Origin: Zanthoxylum bungeanum
Lineage: Eukaryota > Streptophyta > Magnoliopsida > Sapindales > Rutaceae
Length of the DNA: 64,000 nt
Direction: 5' to 3'
Assembly (NCBI GenBank): GCA_019454045.1
Contig: SKCR01047761.1
Coordinates: 1 to 64,000 of the forward strand
The stretch's first letter is position 1, and every line of letters starts with the position of its first letter. This document shows positions 46,401 through 59,632 of the stretch, one piece after another. Both the position numbers and the translations under genes were made by a program. The notes beneath the pieces were generated by a model. That model did no database searches. It had not been told where the DNA came from and worked only from the letters and a program-made list of their open reading frames with translations.

Positions 46401-47222
46401 TTATGTCTTTTATTTTATTTAAGTTTTTTTACTACCCGTAAATATGTGTCGTAACTAAGCCAGTTATCTGGGGTTGTGATGAAATCCAATATCACCGGTT
46501 TATAAGGGGTTAGATTATAGCTGGGGTAATATAAAGATTTATTTATTGAGTCTTAAACTTAATGCTTTTTAATTAACTGGCCATTAATAAAATTGATCTG
46601 GTAAATCTAAAATGAACTAGACATAGGGATTTTAGGTTTCAGCCTTAAACTCAATAGCCCACGATCTTCCTTGAGGATAGATAACCATTTAATAGATTTC
46701 CTTACAGGATAGGAATATACCTGTCGGGCGGGGGTAGCCATAATTGGAACTTAAACTTAATGAATCCAGATAATTTGGTTGACATAGACATATGGTTCAA
46801 TTGGGTTAAACTGGGTATTTGTGTCTGACCATCGACAGAGGTTTACACATAATTTAGTGTTCCAGGTTAATAAATCAATATATTACCCAACTTTAAGATA
46901 ACCACTTCATCTTTAAAATGATATTGGAAGAAATCACAACCCTAGATAGTTTTTAATATTGAATTTTCTTAAAACCTATTTTCGAAAAATTTATTTACTT
47001 GCTTTAAAATTTAGAATCGTCACCATTTCAAATCAATCAATCAACTTGTTAGATATTAGTAATCATTTGACCTCATAAAATTAATAGTTTAGATATTAAG
47101 TCCTCGTGGGATCGATATTTTTATACTACTTGAACGATACGTGCGCTTGCGTTATACGTGTGTGTTTACGCCGGTCACTTCCATTGAGTGATTCTTACTC
47201 AAGATCCAAGATTGACACTGGT

Positions 47223-47513
47223 TTATTGGCCAAAGTCAAGACCTTTGTCCTTCGCGGATGTGTTTGAATCATGAAGGCTTTGTTCCATATCGGTGTCTTG
47301 TCCAAGTTGTGATTTGTTGGCCAAAGTCAAGATCACTTCTTGTCCATCGACATCGATTACGAAGCTTTCCATAGTCAATGGGTTCCGCTTAACTGGGATC
47401 ACTAAGTTTGTTGTGCCAAAGCCAAGGCTTAGTTGATTCAGAGGAAAAAGGTTAGGGAATTTATTAGATATATTGGCATATATAAGATATATATTTCGGA
47501 CTTGGATGTCCAC
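47223..47513 (-). other. Antisense open frame in the Copia-IIA leader
   Basis: A 96-residue open frame on the minus strand contains FPNLFPLNQLSLGFGTT and FVIDVDGQEVILTLANKS. Copia-IIC has the same frame (61519-61169). Neither begins with ATG (GTG and TTG open the frames), so it may not be translated. I do not recognise a family. Confidence 0.35.
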
Positions 47514-48296
47514 CTGCTGGATCTAGGAATTGGATGGGATCCAATTGATCTTAGAGATCTACCTAGTTAATTATCATACAATTTGTTGGCCAAAGTCAAT
47601 ATTGTGTGTTATTTAACGGGATCTTAGCCCACTAGGAAACAAGGTTTCCCGAGTACTCTATAGAGGGTTAGAGGCTCGCCGAAAAATAGTGGGAGGCAAG
47701 TATTAAATTTGCAATATTCGTTTAGTTACTTGCCATACGCGCTCATTTCAATTTTTCGTCAATAAATTTATATATTAGTTGGAATAATATTTAATGTTGT
47801 TTTAATTAAACAGTTGGACTGTATTCAAACTATTTCAATTAATAGTTGATTTTATAATTGGATTATAGTAATCAATATAATTTAATTTAATCAATTAAAT
47901 TATAGTTGATTATATAGTTGGACTATAATAATCATTATAATCAATTGTACCTAAAATTGTTGATTAAATAGTTGGACTATAGCAATCAAAGATAAATAAA
48001 AGATTAGCGTTTAAAATATAAACCTGGGTGAAAATATTTTAAACGACTTTAATTTTCAAATTGGGAATAAAATCTCATGATAGTCCTGGGAACCGAGAAG
48101 TTACTTTATTTGATAGAGTGACGTCTCGAGCCTAAGCCCGAAGTTGAGCAAATAGTAGAACATGATATTTTGAATATTCATGTGATGATAACTTTAGTGT
48201 TTAATATGTTATGCTTGCCGCAAAGACTCCTTAATTTCTTAGTCAGAACTAAGGATTAGATCCTTATAGTATGATATTGAAATTGAAGGATCTTCA

Positions 48297-48416
<120 letters not shown>

Positions 48417-51400
48417 TCATGATTATTTTGAATTTTTTTTCTATCTTGATTACATCTGATTCTCTTGTTCGACAAAAGACCCTGCTCGCTTGGGATTGCC
48501 ATTGCTAATACGAGTTGCTCTTCGCAGTCCTTTCCTTGTGTTCTGATCTATCCTTAGATCTTAGAAGTACAAATTGCAATAGAAAACTCTTGGAGAGTTA
48601 ATGGCTATACTCAATGAGACAAAGCCAGAGTTTGCAAAAGGGCAATAAGCGCAAGGCGCACCTTACTTCGACATTCTGGAAGGCCAAGGCTTGGCCAAAG
48701 GCTTCTGGGGTGGGGGAAAAGGGCAAAGGCAAAATCATTATAATCTTCTGGGAAGACATAGGACATATCCCAAAATGTCTACCTTAACTGTGGAAAACGA
48801 GGTCACTGGAAGCGTGACTGTCGTATGGACAAGGCAGACATGAAGGAAGTGAAGACGGTGTAAGGCTCCGACTTCAAATATGTTTGTCATCAACATGTTC
48901 ACTACTAGTATTAAAATTGGATTTTAAATACTGAGTGTGGTACATAAATATGTACTGGTGTGCAGAATCTGCTGATTAGCAGGATACTGACTTCAGTTGA
49001 GATCGATCTGTGAATCGGAAACGGGACGAGAGTCACTGTTTTAACCGTAGAAACCTAAGTTTAGGAACTACCCTTCAGGTATGTATTTAAATTAGGAAAC
49101 TGTTAGAATGTAACTAGTTTGACTAGAAACATTATCTCTATATCAGGGTTTAACCCGTTATGGGTATACCTTTATATTCTAGAACACTAAAGTGTTTCAT
49201 TATAAAGATGATATTGAGATAAACACATTAGATGTGAATAATAGTATTTATATTTTGAATATAAATTAATCTCAAACGTATGACATGACAAACAAATAGC
49301 TCAAACTGATTTGATCAGATAAGACTTAATTGTGGCATTGCTGTCTGGGACACAATTAACAAGACTCGTATATCCACACTTTCGAAGAGTGGATACTAGG
49401 ACAGATTTGATTTTATTCAAACAATGTCTACGAATCTAGTTTATTAGGCAAAGTGCCTAAAACACATTTTACTTGGTAAAAGTGAAAATGTCACCGATTT
49501 GTTAGCCCTTGTTCATAGTGACGTAAGTGGGCCCATATCTAGCTAGGCTAGAGGTGGATATGAACACTTCGTAACATTTACGGATGTGGCATCGCATTAT
49601 GGTTATGTGTTTCTTTTGGAAACACGGATCGGAAACTTTTGATGAATTCAAAGAGTTTCGACACGAAGTTGACAGACAGATCGGCTAAAGTATTAAAACA
49701 TCATGATTAGACCATGATGGAAAATACTTAAGCAATAAATTTCTCAAATACTTGAAAGAGTATAGTATTCTTTCAATGACGACTCCTCTTGGAACACGTC
49801 AATTTGACGGTGTGTCTGAACAGAGAAACCAATTTTTTTTTTACATGATAAGGTTTATCATGAGTCGCTCTGAGCTACCATTTCCTTCAAGGGATACGCA
49901 TTAACAGTGCAAAATTTATTTTGAATAAGGTTCCATAGAAATCTGTTTGACAGACTTCATATTAGATATGAACTGGAAAGAAATTGAGTTTCTCATTCCT
50001 GAAGATTTGGGAATGCTAGGCATATGTTTGGATGATACCAAACTAAAACCCAAATCGGATAAGTGCCTAAGTTGTAGGTTATCCTAGGGAAACCAAAGTA
50101 TAGTACTTATACAACTCACTAGAGAATAATGTAATTGTTGCTCACCATGCGGTTTTCCTTAGAGGAATACCTATATGCAGTGGAAAGTGGGAGGAAAGTA
50201 AAACTCGATGAAAATCGGAGTAATATTGTTCCAGACACTGATTCCTTAATGGAACACAATAGTTCATCAGGGATGAAACAATACCAATAATCTTCGAATA
50301 CATAATAACCGTGTAAGTCGGAGAGAGCCAAAAAATAACCTGGGTGGTATGGGTTTCTAATCTCACCTCGTAAAGATGTCAATCTTATTCAGGAACACGA
50401 ACTGACTACGTATGAGGAAGTGATACAAGGTATCGACTCCCTATTATGGCAAAGTGCCATGAAGTCCGAAATGGATTCCATGTATACCAACCAAGTTTAG
50501 ATACTGGTTGATGTACCAGAAGGCATTGTACCTATTGGTACTATATAAGTCTTCAAGGAAGACATACATGGAAGGCAATATACCAACGTACTAAGCTAGG
50601 CTTGTAGCGAAAAGGTATCGTTATCAACATTGTGTCGATTACGACGAAACCTTTTATTTGTTGCCATGGTTAAATCCATTTGGATAATGCTTGCTAATGC
50701 TGCATGTTTCATTATGAAATATGGAAGCTGAACGTCAAAATAGTTTTCCTTAAAAGGAAACCTTTTGGAGGATGTTTACAACATCCTGATGGTTTTGTCA
50801 TACCAAAACGAACAAACAAGGTTTGCAAGTTATTTGATCCATTAATGGATTGAAGCAAGCATTACGTTCTTGGAACAATCATTTTGATGTAATCATAATG
50901 GTATATGATTTAATTCAAAACGAAAATGATTCTTGTGTATATAAGGAGGTTAGTGGGAGCGCACTGTCAGTGAATGTCCTAAATAATGATGATATATCAT
51001 TCTTGGAAATGATATTCCCATAATACAATCGGTGAAAGCTTGGCTTTCAAGAAAATTCTCTGTAGAATACTTGGGAGAGACATTTTTTATTCTAGGAATA
51101 AGGATCTACTGGGATAGATCTAAAAGTTATTTGCACTCTCCGAGTACTCGTACATTGAAATAAATGTACGCGACCTGGTGTCTCATATACTTTGAGCATA
51201 TGGAGTCACATCGCCACGATAGTATCTTAGATGAACTAAGGATGCTTTCTTATACTATGGAGAATGAGAACTTGAAGTGATTGGGTTCACTATTGCAAGT
51301 TTCCTAACCGATTAAAAATGACTATAAGTCGTAATAAATGTACTATAAAGTTTGAATAACGAAACAGTGAGCTGTAAATCTTCCAAGCAAGATATTATTA

Positions 51401-51608
51401 CCGAATAAACAACAAAAGCGAAATATTGCTGCAGCTAAGGCAGCAATAGAAGCCTTTTGGATCAATAATAATCCTAATTAGATTAGGAGTAGTTCTGTTA
51501 GCAGCTGAGCTAGGCTATAGCACAGGCTAAAGAATTAATGGTCTCATCAATGATCTAGATATATACTTCAAATATTCATCTGATTCGTTCGGATCATACA
51601 TCGTGGCG

Positions 51609-51616
51609 ATGTGATG
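51609..51616. repeat. Target-site duplication of the hAT MITE, left copy
   Basis: ATGTGATG, repeated at 52083-52090. The uninterrupted site is at 56204-56211 (as CATCACAT) in Copia-IIB. Confidence 0.92.
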
Positions 51617-52082
51617 TAAGGGTGGCAAAAAAGCCCACGGCCTGGCCCGACGGGCTTTGGCCCGGCCCACGGTCGAAAAGGCCAGGGCCGGGCCATAAAA
51701 TGAAAGCCCGACACGGGCCCGGGCTCGGTCCGGGCTTTCCTATTTTGGCCCGGGCCCGGCCCGGCCCGGGCCAAAATTAAAAAAAAAATTAAAAAACATA
51801 AATATATATTTTTTTTAATATATATATTTTTAATATGTTTTTATCATTTTTATTTAATTTTTGCATTTAATTGTTAATTTATCAATGAAACTTGTGATTT
51901 ATTTATAAATTATCTTTTATATAGTGTAAATATATTTTATATTTATATTTTTTTTAATTTTTTTTTAAAATTCGAGCCCAAAAAAAGCCCGGGCCGGGCT
52001 TTTCACGGGCTCGGGCTTTTTTTTGGTTGGCCGGGCTAGGGCCGGGCTTGTAAAAGCCAGGCCCGGCCCCTTGCCACCCTTA
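51617..52082. mobile_element. hAT-type MITE (466 bp)
   Basis: It starts TAAGGGTGGCA and ends TTGCCACCCTTA, a terminal inverted repeat of about 11 bp. The 8-bp duplication ATGTGATG on both sides is the size made by hAT transposases. The ends are very GC-rich, built of 'gcccgggccgggc' words (51630-51775 and 51985-52075) that form long imperfect inverted repeats; the centre (51778-51960) is A/T only. There is no coding capacity. Confidence 0.92.
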
Positions 52083-52214
52083 ATGTGATGATCGAATAAA
52101 TAGAATCAGATGATAACCATGCAAATCCGCTGACGAAAACATTTTCCTAAGTAGAAATTTGAGCGAACCGTACATAGTTCGGGTGTAGGACACTTGAGTG
52201 ATTGGCTATAGGCC

Positions 52215-52224
52215 AAGTGGGAGA
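52215..52224 (+). other. Copia-IIA polypurine tract
   Basis: AAGTGGGAGA immediately precedes the 3' LTR. Copia-IIB has the same tract on the minus strand at 56070-56080. Confidence 0.85.
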
Positions 52225-52225
52225 T

Positions 52226-54225
52226 TTTTGGACAATTATGACCCATAGCATCACTATTTGTACAGATCATGGTGTTGTTGTACAAATTAACTATGTGACA
52301 AAGGAAATTGCCCTTTTATCATTTGTAATTAGATTACCAAGATGTATAAATGATAAAAGGTCCATATGATTAGTTCCGGATTGAGATGATATGAGACAGT
52401 ATAAATCCATAAAGGTTTAATCATTAAATATCCATAGTCAGAGTATTGTCGAGATTAGACATCGATAATGCGTAAAAGACTAGTATTATACTTGTGCGCG
52501 TTGTGGGAGCATAACGGCATAGTTCTCATATATTTGGGTATAAGATACTCATGCAAGTGTAATAGGAGGTTGTGTTTACTGATGGTACGGAAACAGCTTC
52601 GCTTTGGATAGACCCTCGGAATTCCATTGGTAGTATGACTATGTGTCTATGGAAGTCCGAATCAGGGTAGGTGTATTTGGTCTTAACCTGAGACTTGCAC
52701 CGCTAATACCTGTGACAATCAATATACTTTGGTTTTGGTCGTCCAGGCTTTAACAGGTTATGTGTACGCCTCTTCTGGGTATATTGAGAATCGTAGTGTA
52801 TTGGGTGTGATGTCAAGACGGAAGTATCACTCCAGTCATAGTGGAGATGATGATCACGTATGATACGGAACTGGTGATCTTTTGTACTGCAGTCATCGGG
52901 ATAATATGACTAGGTCATGATTATCCGATTATAGAGACTAGTTACAAGAGATCCGATATGTGCTTCGTATGGGGCAGACACAATTTCAATTACAGGCCTT
53001 GCACGTGACATCCGATGCTGGATCGAAATACGCAATACTACGTATACTACGCCTGATATAGATCACATATTCCGTTAAGAATATTTCTGGAGAATTGGGT
53101 AGGCACAGTGCTTTGCTAGAAGCCAACCATGTCTAGTAAATCGGTAAAAACGTAGTACTAGGTACGTACGTGTTCGGATAGTCCGACGACCGAATTTACT
53201 GCCAACATATCCGGGGATCTCATTGGTCGCTTCCCGAAGATTCACCGATGACGTATGACTCGCACTTTATTAATCTTGGATTAATTAAAGAGAGAGAAAA
53301 TTAATCTGGGATTAATTACGGAGATATTTTGTCTGGGATAAAATACTATTTAAAGAGAGAGAATGATTTATTTGGAATTAATCTATAAAATAATATATTC
53401 GATATATTATTCCAAATTGGATTTCGTCGCGGAATTAAAATTAGATTTTAATTCAGGCGAACGAGTTAATTTAGAATTAATTCGTGAGCGACGTGAATAG
53501 TAATTTTGCTAGGCAAAATTATTTAATTAAATTTGATTTAATTACGTCGCAACGAAAATTCGTTAATTCGGAATTAGCGAACCCGAGCCCGGGAGTATTT
53601 GCGGGCCCACTCGCATTTCGAATTCAAGTGCGGCCCATAAGTCACATCAAGCGTCAAATCATTAGACATTCAATTGATAGATGTCTTGTCACTTTGAGTG
53701 ATGTGATGTCTAGTCATTTGTGAGTGATGATGGTGGTGGTTGGATGGCTTAATTGCCTTGTACCTTTTTTACTTTGGAAATTCAAAATGTGGTATATCTT
53801 TTATTGATTTTGGAATTCAAAACCAACTAACATAATTTTCTTCTTCCTCTCTCCACTCTCTCGGCCTTGGGCCATTTTTTTTTTCAAAAATTTTCCAAAG
53901 CCGAGAACAAGATGAAGCTTTAAGGGAAAGATTTGCGGCAAATTTTTTCGAGTGCTAGAACACATTAGGAGTCATTCGAAGGTGATAGGGAAACCCACCC
54001 GTGAGCATGGAATGCACACCCAAGCTTGGAGCTTGGCCGAGCAAATGGAGCACAAAATCCCCTCAAATGCTGAGAGCTCAATAAAGGAAAAGCTTGAAGA
54101 TTTTTTTTTGTTCCTCGCATCGCAAAAGCTGATCAATGTAAGTATGATTCTGCCATACTTCTTTTGAGTATTCACACATGTTTCTATGCTTAAATCGATC
54201 TTGGGACTAACCTAGAAACCCAACA
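52226..54225 (+). repeat. Copia-IIA 3' LTR (2000 bp, uninterrupted)
   Basis: It starts TTTTGGACAATT (expected TGTTGGAC; one G-to-T change) and ends AAACCCAACA. It contains the Tat-G target in empty form at 54049-54053 ('atggagcacaaaatcccc'). Several 'gaattaat' and 'ggattaatta' words near 53270-53480 form local inverted repeats. Confidence 0.92.
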
Positions 54226-54230
54226 GGAAA
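54226..54230. repeat. Target-site duplication of Copia-IIA, right copy (GGAAA)
   Basis: It equals 30974-30978. The single-copy version (TTTCC) is inside the Copia-IIC LTR at 59541-59545. Confidence 0.9.
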
Positions 54231-56069
54231 TACTTACTTTGATCGGATTTACAATGCGTTGAACACAAAAAATTTCTTCAAGCTTTTCCTCCATTAGACT
54301 CTCGGCCAAGCTTCTCTTTTGTGCTCCATGGATGATCTTCAAGCTCCCAGCTTTGAGAATGAATTCCATGCTCATGAATGGGTTTCCATATCACATTTGT
54401 GTAACCCCTTGGATGTGCTAGCATCATTGAAACATTTGCCACAAATCTTTCCTTTGCATCTTGTAACTCTGGCATGAGAGAAAATTAGAGAGAATTGGCA
54501 CCAAGGCCGAATGAGGGAGAGAGAGAGAATAGAAGATAATGTTGTGTCTTTTTTTTCAAAAAACTAATACCAATTACCAAATTCAAAATTTGGTACAAGA
54601 CTTTAAAGTCTTCAACCACCCCATCAATCACAAAAGTGACATCCATCACATCACTCAAAGTAAATGTGACTTCTATCACAAGAATGACTAATGATGTGAC
54701 GCGTGATGTGACTTGTGGGCCTCATTTGATTCGAAATGCGATTTGGCCCGCAAACACTCCCGGGCTCGGGTTCACTAATTCCGAATTAACGAATTTTCTG
54801 TTGCGACATAATTAAATCAAATTTAATTAAATAATTATGCCTAGCAAAATTACTATTCACATCGCTAGCAAATTAATTCTAAATTAACTCGTTGGCCCGA
54901 ATTAAAATCTAATTTTAATTCCGCATCGAAATCCAATTTCGTTTAATATATCGAATATATTATTTTATCGATTAATTCCAAATTAATCGTTCTCTCTCTT
55001 TAAATAGTATTTCATCCCAGATAAATATCTCCGTAATTAATCCTAGATTAATTTTCTCTCTATTATAATTAATCCCAGATTAATTATGTTGGCAGTAAAT
55101 CTGGTCGTCGGACTATCCGAACACGTACGTACCTAGTACTATGTTTTTACCGATTTACAAGACATGGTTGGCTTCTAGCAAAGCATCGTGCCTACCCAAT
55201 TCTCCAGAAATATTCTTAAAGGAATATGTAATCTGCATCAGGTGTAGTATACGTAGTATTGCGTATTGTGATCCAGTATCTGATGTCACATGCTAGGCCT
55301 GTGGCTGGAATTGTGCCTGCCCCGTACGAAACAAATATCGGATCTATGGTAACTAGTCTCTATAATCGGATAAGCATGACCTAGTCATATTATCCCGATA
55401 GCTGCAACATATAAGAGTATCAGTTATGTATCATACGTGATCATCATCTCCACTATGACTGGAGTGATACTTCCATCTTGACATCACACCCAATACACTA
55501 CGATTCTCAATATACCCAGAAGAGGCGTACACAGAAACTGTTAAAGCCCTGGACGACCAAAACCAAAGTATATTGATTGTCGTAAGTATTAGCGGTGCAA
55601 GTCTCAAGTTAAGACCAAATACACCTACCCTGATTCAGACTTCCATAGACACATAGTCATACTACCAATGGAATTCCAAGGGGTCTATCCAGAGCGAAGA
55701 TGTTTCCGTACCATCGGTAAACACACCTCCTATTACACTTGCATGAGTATCCAATACCCAAATATATGAGAACTATGTTGTTATACTCACATAACACGCA
55801 CAAGTGCAATACTAGTCTATTCCGCATTATCGATGTCCAATCTCGATAATACTACGACTAGGGATATTTTAATGATTAAACCTTCATGGATTGATATTGT
55901 CTCATATCTTATCAATCCGGAACTAATCATATGGACTTTTATCATTTATATATCCCGGTAATCCAATTACAAATGAGAAAAGAGTAATTTCTTTTGTCAC
56001 CTAGTCAATTTGTACAACAACACCATGTTCTGTACAAATAGTGATGCTATGGGTCATAATTGTTCAACA
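54231..56069 (-). repeat. Copia-IIB 3' LTR, main part
   Basis: On the minus strand it begins TGTTGAACAATT (56069) and runs to the Copia-IIA insertion point. It aligns along its length with the LTRs of IIA and IIC. With 30903-30978 it makes a complete LTR of about 1.9 kb. Confidence 0.9.
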
Positions 56070-56083
56070 ATCTCCCACTTGGC
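56070..56083 (-). other. Copia-IIB polypurine tract
   Basis: The minus strand reads CCAAGTGGGAGAT next to the LTR start, which makes the LTR on its left the 3' LTR. Confidence 0.85.
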
Positions 56084-57697
56084 CTATAGCCAATCACTCA
56101 AGTGTCCTACACTTAAACTATGTACGGTTCGCTCAAACTTCTGCTGAGAAATTACTTTCGTCAGCGAATATGCAAAGTTATCATCTGATGCGATTTATCC
56201 GATCATCACATCGCCACGATGTATGATCCGAACGAATCAGATGAATAGTTGAAGTATATACTTGGATCGTTGATGAGACCATTAATTCTTTAGCCTGTGT
56301 TGTAGCCTAGCTCAGCTGCTAACAGAACTACTCCTAATCCAATTAGGATTATTTAGATCCAAAGTGCTTCTATTGTTGTCTCAGTTGAAGCAATATTCCA
56401 CTTTTGTTGTTTATTCGGCAACAGTATCTTGCTTGGAAGATTTCCAGCTCACTGTTCCATTATTCAAACTATATAGTATCCTTTATTACTACTTATAGTC
56501 ATTTTTTATCGGTTAGGAAACTTGCAACAGTGAACCCAATCACTTCAAGTTCTCTTTCTCCATAGCTTAAGAAAGCATCATTAGTTCATCTAAGATACTT
56601 AAGGATGTTCTTAACATCAATCCAGTGACTATCACTTGGATTGGCCTGATTGTGACTCCATATGCTCAAAGCATATGAGACACTAGGTCACGTACATATA
56701 TTTCAATGTACGAATTCTTGGAGAGTGCCAATAACTTTAATATCTATCCCAGTAGATCCTTATTCCTAGAATAAAGGTTGTCTCTCCCAGAATTCTATGG
56801 AGAATTTTTCATGAAGCCAAGCTTTCACCGATTATATTATGGGAATTTCATTTCCAAGAAATGATATATCATCATTATATAGGACAATCATTGTCAGTGT
56901 GCTCCCACTAACCTCCTTATATACACAAGAATCATTTTCGTTTTGAATTAAATCATATACCATTATGATTACATCAAAACAATAGTTCCAAGAACGCAAT
57001 GCTTACTTCAATCCATAAATGGAACGAATTAACTTGCAAACCTTGTTTGCTTGTTTTGGTACAACAAAACCGTCAGGATGTTGTAAACATCCTCCAAAAG
57101 GTTTCCGTTTAAGGAAAGCGATTTTGACGTTCAGCTGCCATATTTCATAAATGAAACAAGAAGCATTAGCAAGCATTATCCAAATGGATTTAACCCTGAT
57201 AACGAGTAAAAGGTTTCGTCGTAATCGACATAATATTGATAACGACACCTTTTTCGCTACAAGCCTAGCTTAGTACATTGGTATGTTTCCATCCATGTAT
57301 GTCTTCCTTGAAGACTCACCAATAGGCACAATGCCTTTTGGTACATCAACTAGTATCCAAACTTAGTTGGTATACAATAAAACCATTTCGGATATCATGG
57401 CACTTTTCCATAATAGGGAGTCGATACCTTGTATCACTTCCTCTTACGTAGTCGGTTCGTATTCCTCAATAAGATTGACATCTTTACGAGGTGAGATCAG
57501 AAACCCATATCTCCCAGGTTATTTTCTGACTCTCTCCGACTTACGCGGTTCATGTGTATTTGAAGATTATTGGTACAGTTTCATCCTTGATGAATTGTTT
57601 GTGTTCCGTTAAGGAATCGGTGTCTGGAACAGTATTACTCTGATTTTCATCGAGTTTTACTTTCCTCCCACTTACCACTGCATATAGGTATTCCTCT
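56084..57697 (-). pseudogene. Copia-IIB RT and RNase H, decayed
   Basis: A readable part is 57248-57003, with SIWIMLANASCFIYEIWQLNVKIAFLK and KVCKLIRSIYGLK, the copia RT N-terminal motifs (normally DVKTAFLNG and SLYGLKQ). The YVDD region and the RNase H lie in broken frames towards 56200. It is cut at 57697 by Copia-IIC. The site homologous to the MITE insertion in IIA is empty at 56204-56211. Confidence 0.8.
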
Positions 57698-59616
57698 TGT
57701 TAGACAATTATGACCCATAGTGTCACTATTTGTAAAAGACATTGTGGTTTTTGTACAAATTAATTATGTAGCAATGAAATTACATTTTATCATTTTTTAA
57801 TTTGATTACTTAATATATATAAATGATAAAAGTCCTTATGATTAGTTCCGGATTATAAGATATGAGACAGTATCAATCCATAAGTTTTAATCATTAAATA
57901 TCCCTAGTCGTAGTATTATCGAGACTGGACATCGATAATGCGGAATAGACTAGTATTGCACTTGTACGTGTTATGGAAGCGTAACGGCATAGTTCTCATA
58001 TATTTAAGTATTGGATACTTATGCAAGTGTGATAGGAGGTTGTGTTTACCGATGGTACGGAAACAGCTTCGCTCTGGATAGACCCTGTGGAATCCCATTG
58101 GTAGTATGACTATGTGTCTATGAGAGTCCGCATTAGGGTAGGTGTATTTGGTCTTAACCTGAGACTTACATCGCTAGTACTTGCGATAATCAATACGCTT
58201 TGCTTTTGGTCATTCAGGACTTTAACAGGTTTTGTGTACGCCTCTTCTGGGTTTATTGAGAATCGTAGTGTATTGGGTGTGATGTCAAGATGGAAGTATC
58301 ACTTCAGTCATAAGGAGATGATGATCACGCTGGGATACAGAACTGGTATTCAAAATGGTTGCAACCATCGAGATAATATGACTTGGTCATGATTATTCGA
58401 TTAAAGAGACTAGTTGCTTGTAATCCGATATATGCTTCGTACGGGGCAGATACTATTCCAGCCCCAGGCCTTGCATGTGACATCCGATACTGGATCGCTA
58501 TACACAATACTATGTATACTACGCCTGATATAGATTATATATTCCATTAAGAATATTTCTGGAGAATTGGGTAGGCACGGTCTTTTCTAGAAGCCAACCA
58601 TGTCTCGTAAATTGGTAAAAACGTAGTACAAGGTACGTATGTGTTCGGATAGTCCGACGACCGGATTTACTGCCAACATATCCAGGGATCTCTTGGGTCG
58701 CTTCCCGAAGATTCACTGATGAAATATGATTCGAACATAACTAATCTTGGATTAATTACGGAGATATTTTATCTAGGATAAAATACTAATTGAAGAGAGA
58801 GAAATGATTAATTTGGAATTAATCGATAAAATAATATATTGATATATTAAACGAAATTAGATTTCGACACGGAATTAAAATTAGATTTTAATTCGGGCTA
58901 ACGAATTAATTTAGAGTTAATACGCTAGCGACGTGAATAGTAATTTTGCTTGGCATAATTATTTAATTAAATTTGATTTAATTACGTCGCAACGGAAAAT
59001 TCGTTAATACGGAATTAACGAACCCGAGCCCGGGATGTATTTGCGAGGCCACTTCGATTTCGAATCAAGTGCGGCCACAAGTCACATCGCTCGTCACATC
59101 GCACGTCATTCAAGTGATATATGTCAACTCACTTTTTGGTGATTGACATGCAGTCATTATTCATGAAAGAAGTGGTTGTGAGGCTTTAATGAAAATTTTG
59201 GCTCCAAATTTTTTGTTTGACTTTTAAAAGATATACCAAAATTTGGTAAATGATTTTCATTATTGTTTTTAGAAAACAAATACACAAAAATTGAAATCTA
59301 TCTCTCTCCCCATTTTGCTCAAGCCGTGAGCTTCTCCAACAAGAAAGAAAAATTGTTTTTCCTTTCAATCTTGCTAGCACATTCAAGAATCAATACAAGG
59401 TGATAGGGAAACCAACCTTGGAGCTTGGAATTAAAAGACAAAGCTTGGAGCTTGGATTTTCACCTTGGTCGAATTCCACAATGAGATCTTGGAGTTCATT
59501 TTCTTCTCAACACATCTCAAATCCGTTCAATGTAAGTGTGTTTCCGCCTCACTTCTTTGAGTATTCATTCATTTCATTGCCTAATTAAGATCTTGGGACT
59601 ATAGTAGAAACCAACA
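57698..59616 (+). repeat. Copia-IIC 5' LTR (1919 bp)
   Basis: It starts TGTTAGACAATTATGACCC and ends GAAACCAACA. It is uninterrupted and shows the undisturbed sequence for the Copia-IIA insertion site (59541-59545). It is diverged from the IIA LTR by many point changes and small indels. Confidence 0.92.
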
Positions 59617-59617
59617 A

Positions 59618-59632
59618 TGGTATCATTGAGCC
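59618..59632 (+). other. Copia-IIC primer-binding site
   Basis: TGGTATCATTGAGCC lies one base after the LTR. Confidence 0.8.

Larger units (their letters stand above)
45412..47177 (+). mobile_element. Solo LTR (1766 bp), Ty3/gypsy Athila/Tat-like
   Basis: It begins TGATGAGCGG, ends CGCCGGTCA and is flanked by CTTCC on both sides (45407-45411 and 47178-47182). Copia-IIC has the same place uninterrupted with one CTTCC at 61148. The beginning TGATGAGCGG and the end part ('cgtgggatcgatattttta', 'gtgcgcttgcgttatacg') are what I associate with Athila-type LTRs. TATAAATA lies at 46036. A run of 'tttactttcagcaat' units fills 46195-46400. No internal domain is present, so the body was lost by LTR-LTR recombination. 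Confidence 0.9.
43923..48020 (+). other. Copia-IIA leader, split by a solo LTR
   Basis: Outside the solo LTR (45412-47177) this is AT-rich leader, 43923-45411 plus 47183-48020. It aligns with 59633-61860 of Copia-IIC. It has no gag-like frame, many 'aattggg(c/a)' and 'aatgggc' words, and in the second part several 'ttggccaaagtcaa' words (47227, 47318, 47586). Confidence 0.75.

Noticed and set aside
50119..50382. Minus-strand frames near the Copia-IIA RT start
   Set aside because: They are the complement of decayed plus-strand pol; Copia-IIB's homologous region (57367-57612) shows the same mirror frame.
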